Assembly (NCBI GenBank): GCA_002099365.1
Contig: MSED01000013.1
Location: 1,922,001 to 1,986,000, forward strand
Direction: 5' to 3'
Source: Phialophora verrucosa
Lineage: Eukaryota; Ascomycota; Eurotiomycetes; Chaetothyriales; Herpotrichiellaceae
Length of the DNA: 64,000 bases
Shown here: positions 1-9,551 of the stretch, one piece after another
Layout of the letters: every line of letters starts with the position of its first letter
Numbering within the stretch: position 1 is the stretch's first letter
Notes under the pieces: model-generated
Database searches by the model: none
What the model saw: only the letters and a program-made list of their open reading frames with translations
What the model was told of the DNA's origin: nothing
Position numbers and translations under genes: made by a program

Positions 1-236
1 ACAATTGCGTTCGGGAGATTCGTACGGTCCATCAAGGAGACGGTGTACAAAAAGCCCAAGGTAAGAACCAAGCGTCTGTCGACCCGGCGGATGATCCTCT
101 TTTGTTCCTCGGGGGTGAACTGGGTGAGGCGAGCATCGTTGAATTTTTCAGGGCCATCGCTAGAGAGTTTGGTCGGTGTTCCGCTCTCGACTTCATCAAT
201 GGCGGGTTCTTTGGTCACTGTACTCCGGTTAGCCAT
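1..236 (-). CDS. MFS transporter, allantoate permease (Dal5) type, N-terminal fragment
   Basis: The first ATG lies at 236 and the frame runs off the left edge, leaving about 78 codons. The visible protein has a hydrophilic, acidic N-terminus, then RRVDRRLVLTLGFLY and SLMDRTNLPNA. These are the entry to transmembrane helix 1 and the helix-end motif typical of fungal anion:cation symporters of the Dal5 group, which import small organic anions, vitamins or nitrogen compounds at the plasma membrane. The substrate cannot be told from this piece. No intron is seen in the visible part. The start is chosen because it is the first ATG and gives the usual N-terminal tail of about 60 residues before helix 1. 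Confidence 0.85.
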   Translation of the reverse strand, partial: MANRSTVTKEPAIDEVESGTPTKLSSDGPEKFNDARLTQFTPEEQKRIIRRVDRRLVLTLGFLYTVSLMDRTNLPNAI

Positions 237-1309
237 GGTGACAGCTTTGCGAATAACCGAGCCTCGACAACTTCCAGAGAGACTTGACACAAAAGTGGGA
301 GACGCTAGGGGCTGAATGAGTACCCCCGCCCGTCTGGAGAAGAGACGGGTATTTATCCGTTGTCCTGCGCCTACTTATAATGGCATGTGTTGTAGCTTCA
401 CCCGTGAGACGGAAGCCCTGCCGCTCAATGGCCAGTGGGAGACTGCAGCCCTGGCTTCCGGCTCGAAAGGATCGGGCCTTGCAGAGGTCGGACGTGGGGC
501 AAATAAATCCTTTAAAGAAGCTGTAAGAAAATAGATGAAGTAGTATAGACGAAGTGGTGCCAACGAGGGCAGAGGCATGATCCACCACCATTATTCTTGA
601 CTGACCCACCACGCCGGAAGAAGGGCAATATAGATAATACGAGTTCCTCTAGGCTCGCAAACAGGTCAAGCCTCGAGTCGCAAAAAATCCTCGCCTAGAA
701 GGGATGCTTCAAACATTCGAAGAAAATCCAGCATATCTCACGAGAGCGTGACGACATGAGGCCGAACCCTGCTGTCGCCTTTCAACATGCAAAGAGCGCG
801 CAGCTCCAACGAAGCTTCAGCTACCAGATTTAGATCATGTTGGAAGAATTGGCCGGTGCTAGTTGGTCCGCGTGGTGATTAGTAGTGTACTGCGCAAAGG
901 CCAGATGAAGGGGAGGTGAAGTGAAAGGGAGGTGACGGTGAGAGATGCCGAGCCGCCAAGATGCCAAGAGGTGCTTTTGAGGCCGGCGGACGCTGGACCG
1001 TGCACCACGTTGTAAGCTTGTAAGTCACCAGTCGATCACCCAGCCCTCACCCTTGCTTTACCCTCAAGAATGATTGAGGCCATGGGAACCAGTCACACGA
1101 GTAATCGATCCCGTCGGCTTACTTAGCTCCACATGAATCCACCTGAGTTGAGATCTCTGTAGACGGTATGCGTAGAATAGGATCCGAAAAGCCATCCAGC
1201 GGTGAATTGCCAGCGCTCTGTGCGGCCGCGTGGCGGAAGATGCAAGGCCCAACAATCCCCATCCCACAAGACCACGGCGCAATTCAGTCGCTCGTTCCAT
1301 CCTTCATCC
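237..1309. other. Intergenic, upstream of the transporter
   Basis: I see no convincing gene here. The short open frames on both strands lack recognisable motifs. The stretch next to 236 should hold the promoter and 5' leader of the leftward transporter gene. Confidence 0.5.
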
Positions 1310-2690
1310 GTCTCCTGACTCCCACCCACATGTTCTTTTGCAAGTGGATACCAAAACATCTTGTATCCTACATGTGTAGGAGATCCATCAAAGTAAGCTC
1401 AAGCCTCCTCAATAACCCCACAAACAACTCCAGGGCACGGAACGGCCGCCGATGGTATCTCCGGAGGATGGCGTCTGTGCGAGCCTTCAGCTTCTGAGGG
1501 TCATCAGTGTACGTTTCAAATGGCATGCCGTCTTCGCAAGCATTCCAGCAAGAGCTGGAAACCAGCGCAAACCCTGCAGAGTTGTCAGTCCACTTCACGT
1601 TCCCTCGTCATCGGCAACTTGCGTCTACAACCTCCTTGATAACCGCTTGCAGATACGGCAAGTCTCCTCACTTGTGCGTCGACATAACCTGACCGACAGG
1701 TGGAATATTTTCCCGCTATCTCCGCCGCATTGATCTCGGCCATCAACTTTTTAAAGACGACAGGGCTCGAAATTTGCTTCACATTGTCGGTCGCAATACG
1801 GTGGCGGACGTGTCAGATCCAGCTGCGCTACCAAAAATACCAGCACGCGAGTTACTCGTAAAGGACGGCACAAGAAGGCTCACAGGTGCATGACACACAG
1901 TTCCTCTACGACGAATCATGACGAACGAAACTCCCCAGCATATCAATCTTGCCCCCGTTCGGCTTGCCATCCGTGCCGGGCCGTTTCGAAACTTGTTCTC
2001 TCGTTGTTGTCAACACCTTACCCAGGTCAAGGGTCCTGTTCGCCTACGGGGAGAACAGTCCCAAGGGCGAATGTACGAAGGGAATTTGATACTCGCAGGC
2101 ATTGTGTACACGCGGAAAGCATTAGGTAGGGAATACAATCTCCATCGCGTGAACACAGCCCACGTGGTCTTTGTCATCCTGTGAATCGTGGAACTTCGTA
2201 TCGAACGAAGGCTTTCTCACGACCTTGCTGGTCAAGAACTAGACTTTCTGCGCCAGGTCCATCACGACAAGGTGCTCAAGCCCGCTCTTGTACTTCGTAT
2301 CTACCGTTAACCAACTCAAGGACGCAGTCATCAGTATCCTTTTCAAGCGACAGGTTCTCCTTGCCAGAATAACCTCCTGCCATCCCCTGACGCAGGTCAT
2401 CATGCTTAGCCTCGTCGCGCTAGGAAATGAGATGACCTTGGCCGGGATTCAAGCGTAATGCGATGAACCAGTCCACCGGGCCTACGGTGACCTCACTGGC
2501 GACATGCGTGGCGACATGCGTTGCAGGACATCAGGGTCTGAGGCCAACAGGGTATTGGGTGCGATGCGAGCTAAGTGACCATATTTCTGCTGGAGCGCGG
2601 CGAGTTTGTCGTATATCCCACCCTTTAAGTGGACTTGGACGAGCTGATAGACGGACCAGGACCCATGACTTTGGGGCTCAAGCAGAGTAA
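1310..2690 (-). pseudogene. Decayed cytochrome P450
   Basis: Read on the minus strand and changing frame several times, the stretch gives P450 pieces in the right order. Near 2550-2640 are QLVQVHLKGG and YGHLARIAPNTLL. Near 2395-2425 is RDEAKHDDLRQ. An I-helix with AGSDTSATVLR lies near 1780-1830, then FKKLMAEINAAE (helix J), a corrupted K-helix region near 1600-1660, WLTDDP-like and KLKARTDAIL remnants near 1480-1510, and a C-terminal FGIHLQKNMWV at 1320-1366. Several stops and at least four frame changes break it, and the heme-cysteine loop is not readable. The C-terminal signature resembles fungal P450s of the pisatin-demethylase-like group (from memory of the family). The N-terminal membrane anchor is not found upstream of 2690. 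It is clearly non-functional. Confidence 0.8.
2498..2521. repeat. 12-bp tandem duplication inside the P450 relic
   Basis: The 12-mer ggcgacatgcgt occurs twice, back to back. In the P450 reading it adds four codons (RMSP repeated). It looks like a small duplication acquired during decay. Confidence 0.8.
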
Positions 2691-3096
2691 AATCAGGTGA
2701 AACGTCGAAACCCGAGGGACAAGCGTTTGAGGGATTGGACGAATGGGATCAAGAAGGTTCGAGGGCAGAGGTATCATGGTTACATGACGGGGTTGTGTTT
2801 CTTGGATTTGGGATTGAGGACGAAAGGACAGCGGGCATTGACATTGTCGCGGGAGCTTTGTCAAAGAGTCTGGCATTATGTTCAACCTTGTGAAGTTGGT
2901 AGAATCCAGCTCAGTGAGATCGAAAGCCGCAACAATACGTGCATGCTTTTTAGGGCAGCTACTGTTGGCCAACCATCAAGCCGAGCGCTGTCTGGCAGCG
3001 ATCGGATCATATGCTTCTCTTCACTATCGTACTGTCAGCGTTTAGAAGCTCGTTCCAGTGGCCAGAAGCTCTCCATACTCGGCGTGTATACGTTAC

Positions 3097-4201
3097 TCAA
3101 GGGGACGAGCAAGTAAGATTTCCGTGAGCATAGTCGAAGGCATCCAGATACCCCATCAACTGGACCACAGCGGCGCATACGACCAAGACGTGAAAGATCG
3201 AGTGAGAGCCCCATAGGTCGTATTTGCCAGGATGTTGACATTCAGGGAATCTGGTCTTGGAACCACATGTGTTAGGGTCAATTTATCTCGTGTGCGAACA
3301 TGGAAGACTTACTGCATAAAATAAAGTCCCTGATAGAAGGAAGCCTGCTTTTGCCAGAGTATAGGGCAAAGCTTTTCTCATCATCTGCGACATACCGAAC
3401 ACATTGAGTCCATGGATCAACGGCGCAACACCGCACAAGCCAGTCGCCACGAACATCAACGCTCGGAAGAGGCGATACTTTGAGCCCTGGAACTTAGGAT
3501 GCATTGTCATGAAGATGGTCAACGTCCCGAAAACTCCAATCTGTCAAACGAGGAAGGAAGAGTGTTAGACTCAAGTACCAGGTCTGAGATGAGGAAAGAC
3601 AAAACCGTGCACGTGGAGGTTAACTAACCATAGCCCAGTAGATGTTGCGTGGCAGAGGTTCACACCAGAAAACCATGTATATCCCCAAGACAAGGTCGCC
3701 CAGTATGAAGATCACTACACCCAGCATATCCAGTCGTAGGCAGAAATGTTCCACGTGTTGGGAGTGGTTCATCAAGGTGTGATACGTCGCCGACAACGAC
3801 AGGCACGTGACGGCCGCTAACATGAAGATGGAGAAAGCAACGAAATCGGCGCCAGTAACCCCGGAGTATCTGCTGGTAAGGTACTGCTGGATATACCACT
3901 CGCCGAGTAGGAAGAAAACGGCCGGGATGAGGTGGGAATAGATGTTGACCGACTCGTTGTGGATGTACGACCAACTGCAGAACGAAGCGTGAATCGAGCC
4001 TGAGATGGGCCGATAGCCATGGAGAATCCACTTGTTAGATTCACGTTGGTACCATTCCGGCATCTCATTGAATGAGAGAAGAACTGGGCGTCCTGCCTTG
4101 TTGGGCTTGGATGCGGTGTCGCTGATGGATCCCATCTCCCCCCCTTTGTTCGCCGCTGGCGGCTGCTGGGGCGAAACGCGAAGACGCGGAGCGGACACCA
4201 T
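3097..4201 (-). CDS. PAQR / haemolysin III family membrane protein (Izh-like)
   Basis: Three exons: 3629-4201, 3313-3540 and 3097-3255. The introns are 89 and 57 bases with GT-AG ends, and all joins are in phase, giving 319 residues. The start at 4201 (MVSAPRL) precedes MGSISD at 4135, which could also serve. After a polar N-terminus come NEMPEWY, GYRPISGSIHASFCSW and ESVNIYSHLIPA. The metal-binding family motifs follow: SATYHTLMNHS after helix 2, and a C-terminal GSHSIFHVLVV in exon 3. About seven membrane helices are predicted by eye. The family includes yeast Izh proteins and adiponectin receptors, linked to sterol, lipid and zinc homeostasis. The closing residues after HVLVVCAAVVQL are LDAFDYAHGNLTCSSP. 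The gene is divergent from the receptor gene at 5187. Confidence 0.93.
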
Positions 4202-5186
4202 TTGCTGTCGTGCCTGATGATAATGTGACGTGGGCAGGCCGGATTTTGAGAGTAAGTGGAAATGCAAGATGAAGAAAGAGGTTTCCGTCTTGTTTTGTTT
4301 CTTGCACTGCTGTCCTTGTATCCAGTTGTTCTCGCTAAGCGCCCGCCTTGGTGCCTTAATTGCCGCGCCTTTTGTTCCTCGTACAGCCCGGCGGCTCGCA
4401 TGTGGGGGTGACGGAACAAGCAGGAACCAACCACAGAGGGTTGTTAAGCAAGGATGGTCAGCTTCAATTGTGCAATTGGCGCTCGCGAGAAAAGCGGGGC
4501 TCTGCAGGGGCACCCCGACATGGATCCTATCGGGCACTGCCACGGGGAACTCGGCCCGTGCTAAAATCCTCGCGCCGGCAGTACTACTCGTACAGTATGG
4601 TCACTCCCTGTATGTAGTCGTCTATTGAAACACTCCATGTGCCCCCCCGGCACTCTACTGTACAGGGTCAATGCAGCCATCCTCTTTTCCTGTGCAGGTG
4701 CGACATAATATCCCCTGCACAGGCTAGGAACTTGAGCGCCCGCCGCCTGGAATTGGCGTAAAATTGGCGCCAGGTTACATTTGACGACTTCAGGGAATGG
4801 TCTGCTGCAATAGTTTGCATGACTCGTACGGACCAGGATTCTTGAGACTTTGATTGGCAGCATTCCACATTTTCTGCGCTTCTAGCCCAAGGGGCAAAAT
4901 CGAGGTGTGAGTGGGCCAAGCAAGTCGACTGACACGCCCATAATGAGGCTGAAGGAGAACGCTGATCGAGAGCATGTCTGCCTGACCCCTTCGCATGTTC
5001 GTTACTGTACTCTTGTTTGATTGATTGTTTTGCCCACCCCCAACCATGCACGCAATGTTCCGGAAAGTCGGCCTTGTCTACCTCGTAAAAAATGGTCAGA
5101 CAGCCCAGCTTCGACACACCTAACACCACGCGTCGGCACCGACGATCCTGGAGTCTCTGTTTTCTTGACTTGCGCCCTGGTCGGAG
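4202..5186. promoter_or_regulatory. Divergent promoter region, PAQR gene and NLR-like gene
   Basis: About 1 kb lies between two divergent start codons. I see no gene in it. Frames here are short and motif-free. The shared promoters and 5' leaders must lie here, but no specific operator was recognised. Confidence 0.5.
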
Positions 5187-8100
5187 ATGGCGTCTCGGGA
5201 CGACTACGCAGTCGGGTGGGTTTGCTCACTGCCTATAGAGGTCGCCGCAGCCAAAGCAGCGCTTGATCGCGTCCATGACAATCTACCTCCGGATCGGCAC
5301 TCAGACGACAACAATAACTATATCCTGGGGAGTCTTCAAGGCCACAATGTCGTTGTGGCCTATCCGAATTCCAGGGTGTGGGGTAGAAGGTCGGTGGCCG
5401 ACGTGGCCACACAGTTGCACGCAAGCTACACATCTGTCCGGTTCACTCTCATGGTCGGCATTGCGGGAGGAGTGCCCGATACGAAGGAGGATATTCGTCT
5501 TGGGGATGTTGTTGTCGGCAAGTCTACAGCTGGCTGGCCCGGTGTCGTCCAGTATGACGTGGACTGGGAGCGAACGGAAGATCAGTTTGATCGCGCCAGA
5601 GCGTTAGATCAGCCAACACCCTTGCTTCTCGCAGCTATGGGTAAGGCCGAGACAGCCGCCATTTTTGATGAAACTAAGATGCCGCTGTACATCTCCGAGA
5701 TCGCGAAGAAAGACCCCGTCACCTTTGCCTACCCTGGCCCAGAGCAAGACGTCCTCTTCGAGCCGAATTATGATCATGCAACCATCGAATCCCAAGAAAG
5801 CGGATGCAGTCATTGCGACCCAGGTAGGATCCGATCCCGGCAGCCTCGGGAGGCACAGGACCCCATAGTTCATTATGGCCTGATTGCCTCCAGCCCTCGT
5901 TTGGCGCGCCACGGAGCGACCCGGGACAAACTCGCACACAAACATGGCATTCTCTGTTTCGAGACGGAGGCATCCGGGCTGAGGGAAGCCGCCCAGTGCT
6001 TGGTCATCCGAGGAATCTGCGACTACGCAGATTCGCACAGGTCCGAGCTCTGGCACGCTTACGCCGCAGCGGCTGCCGCAGCATATGCAAAAGAGGTGCT
6101 CTCTTTCATACCGACGGTGTCCAAGACGATACCTCTGGTCACAAGCTCGTATGCCGAGGCAGGGCCCGTTCTTGACGCTTTGCTTCTGACAAGACCCGAT
6201 GTTGATCGGAAGTCCCTCATTGCATTGAAAGGTCGCAGAGTGGATGGCACCTGCGAATGGCTCGTACAGCATCCCCATTATCAAGAGTGGCTGGCAGATG
6301 CAAATTACCCGCTCCTCTGGATCTCAGGTGGCCCCGGAAAAGGGAAGACCATGCTGGCGATTTATATCACCGAGGTGCTTCAGCCAGTGGCTGACGCCGC
6401 CGACAATGTTCTCCTCTACTACTTCTGCAGTAACCGCGACAAGAATCGGAACACCGCATTGACCATCATGAGGGGGATCTTGCATCAATGGATCGACCGC
6501 TATCCTATTCTGGCCAAAGACATCAAGAATTCCTTCGATGGGACGGAAACAACCAAATATACCATTTCCAGTTTTGTGGCGTTGTGGAGGGTTTTCCTGA
6601 CCCTACTTCAGCAGAGTACGTCTTCCCAAGTAGTCTGTGTTCTGGACGGTCTGGATGAATGCGAAAAGGAATCACTCAAGCAGCTTCTCGATGCCGTTAT
6701 GAACTACTTGTCCAAGTCTGGGGAAAAGGCAAGGCCACGATTGAAGCTCATTATCCTCTCCCGACCTCAGCCGGCTGTTTTGGAGAGCAAACTTGGCCAA
6801 TATCCGCAGATACAATTAGACGACTCCGACACGGAAATTTCCCATGATGTCGAGAGATACATCGTCGCCAAAGTTGCCGAACTGGCATCCGAGCAAAATC
6901 TTTCCGAAGAAATGGTCGCGCAGGTTCAGCAGACCTTGCTGACTGGCGCTGACGGGACCTTTCTGTGGGTTGGATTCGTTGCCAATGAGCTTCAGGGCAG
7001 CAGTTGGAGCAAAATCGATGAAGTTCTCCGCCATATTCCTAAAGGCCTGGGTGGGATTTATCAGCGGCTTCTTCAGCAGATCGGTGACAAGAAAGCATTG
7101 GTCCCCATTCTTCAATGGGTCGTTCTCGCTGCCCGGCCCCTCACACTGGAAGAATTGACCGTGGCCGCAGGGATTCAGAGTGCTGGTACTCTTCCAGCAA
7201 CGCAAGTGACCAAGAATCGGCTCAGGGCTGGCGGGTTGCTCGTGAAGGTCGAAGGAGATGTCGTCAACCTGGTCCACGAATCAGCGAAGGAGTTCTTTCA
7301 GAGCGAGCAAGTCAACATTAAAGGGATCAACATGTTCCATATGAGCCAGGACACCCACAGGAGTCTCATGCAGACCTGTTTAACACATGTCGAACGCGGA
7401 TACGGAAACCCGGGAAAGAATCATGGAGTGTCTGGCCACGATCCCTTTTTATCTTATGCCAGCCAATACTGGCCTGTGCATTTCCACCACGCGATTCATG
7501 TGATCGATGCACCGTCCGAGTTCTCACGTCCATTCTTCCAAGTTGACTCTCCGATCCGGGACGAATGGTGGAAAGTCTACTGGGAACAGGAGAAGAACGG
7601 CGGAAGCCCGCCCTCCTTCACGCTCTTGCATCTCGCGGCATACTTTGGCAACGTACCCTGGGCCAGGTTGCTGATTAGCAAGTATAGCCGTTTCATTTCG
7701 CGGAAGGACAACTACGGCCGGACGCCGCTATCCTGGGCCGTCAACCAAGGTCACCGAGAAATGGTGGAACTGCTGCTTGATCATGGTGCGCGTGTCAATT
7801 TCAAAGATCGAAGCATGTTGACGGCACTCCATATTGCGGTCACCGGACAGCACAAGGACGTCGTGTCTTTGCTGCTCGAGTACGGCGCCCGGCTCGAGGC
7901 CAAGGGGGAGCATGGCGACACGGATACGCCATTGGTGCGAGCCATTCTGGCGAATTCGAGAGAAATGACGCAGGAATTACTTGAACATGGAGCGCGCGTG
8001 GACAAATTGCCAGCTCTTCTGGGAGTTGCTTCCCTGAGGGGACCTACGGACCCGGTGGACGAGAGGGTGAAAGAGCTACTTGGGCTCCAGGAGCAGGTCT

Positions 8101-9191
8101 TCCTCGCACGCTTCAAGCGTTCATCGCGATTTGTCGACCTGGTCATGAAAGGGCTGGGTCTCTCTCTCCGCTTTCCCTTTGTTCTCGAATTGATGTCCCT
8201 CTATCTCAAGTACGTGGCGTTGAACCGATGGGACAGTCTGTCTGTACTGCAGGAGCTCGTCCAGGAGAACAAAAAGGACGAACTGCGGGAATGGGCGAAA
8301 CTGTACCATGTGTTCTTCTTGGGGCTGGTTATCGCCAGGAATCCGAAGAGGCTGAAGGCCATGGGCGACCTGTCGACGCACATCTTGCAGAAGGTCGCGC
8401 CCAGAGATCTTCAGGCACTGTTGGCCATCACAGTCTTCACCGGCATGGATACGAAACTCACGGCTGTCCGACACGGATGGAGAGAAGGAGATGCCGTCAC
8501 AGCTGCTGCAATTTCAGATTGGGCCGCAATTGCCTGCGACAGGGACGCGTTGGAGTTCTTCCACTTCGGCATACGCGAGTTTTTGAGCGACTTCGATAGC
8601 TGTGTTCGGAATGAGAATCGGGAAGAGAACGTACTTCGGACGGCCCTACTCATGACGGGCCACTTCGCCATGATCAATAAACAGGAACCAGGGCCGATCG
8701 AGTATTTCTCCCGGGTCGTCGCGGAGTTCTTCGAAGGATATATCGGTAGTAGTTACGAGGTTGAATTGTTCAGCGATGCGAATCAGGCGTGCGCCAATGA
8801 GCTATTCGTCATCAGTGAAAGACGCGATTCTGCCAGATTGCGTCTCTTTCTGACTAGTATTTTTCAGTTCGCCCAGCAGGCCCACGAGAAGGGACAGGAC
8901 CGCTTTCTCAACGCACCCTCGGCCGCATGCTTGATACTCTGCCAGGAGAATGCCACCCCTCACCGGTGGCTGATTGGCGAGGCCATTCCGGAGGAAATAG
9001 GGGCGTTGATAGCGAAGGAACCTTCGGCATCGCTGCAGAGGCGGGCCTGCAAGACCTTCGTGGAGTGCCTGATCATTGGGAAGCAGTATGGTTTGACATT
9101 ACCTAGGGGCGCACCGAGACAAAGAGTGGAACAGCATCTGCAGTCCTTGCCGGGAGTCGGAGATATGATGAAACGCATCCTAGGTCCATAA
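5187..9191 (+). CDS. NLR-like receptor: nucleoside phosphorylase-like, NACHT and ankyrin domains
   Basis: Single exon of 1334 residues. Residues about 7-305 form a PNP/UDP-phosphorylase-like domain (YAVGWVCSLPIE, MVGIAGGVPD, HYGLIAS, ILCFETEASGL), a common N-terminal effector or sensor in fungal STAND proteins. NACHT follows, with P-loop GGPGKGKT at about 381-388 and Walker B VVCVLDGLDECE at about 482-493. Ankyrin repeats start near 809 (LLHLAAYFGNVPWARLL, TPLSWAVNQGHREMVELLLDHGA, TALHIAVTGQHKDVVSLLLEYGA) and end near 945. The last 390 residues or so match nothing I know. Fungal NLR-like proteins are linked to non-self recognition and programmed cell death; the exact role here is inference. 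The ATG at 5187 begins the expected MASRDDYAVG. It is convergent with the ankyrin gene at 9552-13006. Confidence 0.95.
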   Translation: MASRDDYAVGWVCSLPIEVAAAKAALDRVHDNLPPDRHSDDNNNYILGSLQGHNVVVAYPNSRVWGRRSVADVATQLHASYTSVRFTLMVGIAGGVPDTKEDIRLGDVVVGKSTAGWPGVVQYDVDWERTEDQFDRARALDQPTPLLLAAMGKAETAAIFDETKMPLYISEIAKKDPVTFAYPGPEQDVLFEPNYDHATIESQESGCSHCDPGRIRSRQPREAQDPIVHYGLIASSPRLARHGATRDKLAHKHGILCFETEASGLREAAQCLVIRGICDYADSHRSELWHAYAAAAAAAYAKEVLSFIPTVSKTIPLVTSSYAEAGPVLDALLLTRPDVDRKSLIALKGRRVDGTCEWLVQHPHYQEWLADANYPLLWISGGPGKGKTMLAIYITEVLQPVADAADNVLLYYFCSNRDKNRNTALTIMRGILHQWIDRYPILAKDIKNSFDGTETTKYTISSFVALWRVFLTLLQQSTSSQVVCVLDGLDECEKESLKQLLDAVMNYLSKSGEKARPRLKLIILSRPQPAVLESKLGQYPQIQLDDSDTEISHDVERYIVAKVAELASEQNLSEEMVAQVQQTLLTGADGTFLWVGFVANELQGSSWSKIDEVLRHIPKGLGGIYQRLLQQIGDKKALVPILQWVVLAARPLTLEELTVAAGIQSAGTLPATQVTKNRLRAGGLLVKVEGDVVNLVHESAKEFFQSEQVNIKGINMFHMSQDTHRSLMQTCLTHVERGYGNPGKNHGVSGHDPFLSYASQYWPVHFHHAIHVIDAPSEFSRPFFQVDSPIRDEWWKVYWEQEKNGGSPPSFTLLHLAAYFGNVPWARLLISKYSRFISRKDNYGRTPLSWAVNQGHREMVELLLDHGARVNFKDRSMLTALHIAVTGQHKDVVSLLLEYGARLEAKGEHGDTDTPLVRAILANSREMTQELLEHGARVDKLPALLGVASLRGPTDPVDERVKELLGLQEQVFLARFKRSSRFVDLVMKGLGLSLRFPFVLELMSLYLKYVALNRWDSLSVLQELVQENKKDELREWAKLYHVFFLGLVIARNPKRLKAMGDLSTHILQKVAPRDLQALLAITVFTGMDTKLTAVRHGWREGDAVTAAAISDWAAIACDRDALEFFHFGIREFLSDFDSCVRNENREENVLRTALLMTGHFAMINKQEPGPIEYFSRVVAEFFEGYIGSSYEVELFSDANQACANELFVISERRDSARLRLFLTSIFQFAQQAHEKGQDRFLNAPSAACLILCQENATPHRWLIGEAIPEEIGALIAKEPSASLQRRACKTFVECLIIGKQYGLTLPRGAPRQRVEQHLQSLPGVGDMMKRILGP

Positions 9192-9551
9192 AGGACTGTG
9201 CCAACTCCTCCTTGGAGCCAAGTCGCGAAGAGAATTTGAGCCTGTGTTCATAATTGTGCTTTACGTGTTGCCGTTGGGATTAATTCTAAAAAAGCTTCGA
9301 GTCGAGGGACGTTCATTTACAGGGAAGCGTCTAAATTTACCTTTAACCCTTCATTTACAGACATGAGCGCCAGAATTGGTTTCCCGCTCAGACGTCTCCC
9401 TATCCGCAAGTTTCGAATCTACACAATCGAAGCCGCTGCTAAGGTTGGACAGAGCCATGTCAGATCCTCAACCAAGTTGTTAACGCTCAAGGCCGGTACA
9501 GCCCACAGCCTTTCTATCGCCCCTCACTCTCGCCGTTAGCGACCGAGGTCG
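9192..9551. other. Convergent 3' region
   Basis: This 360-base spacer lies between two stop codons facing each other. It is expected to hold both 3' UTRs. The 11-mer ttcatttacag occurs twice (near 9311 and 9350). No gene is seen. Confidence 0.5.
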
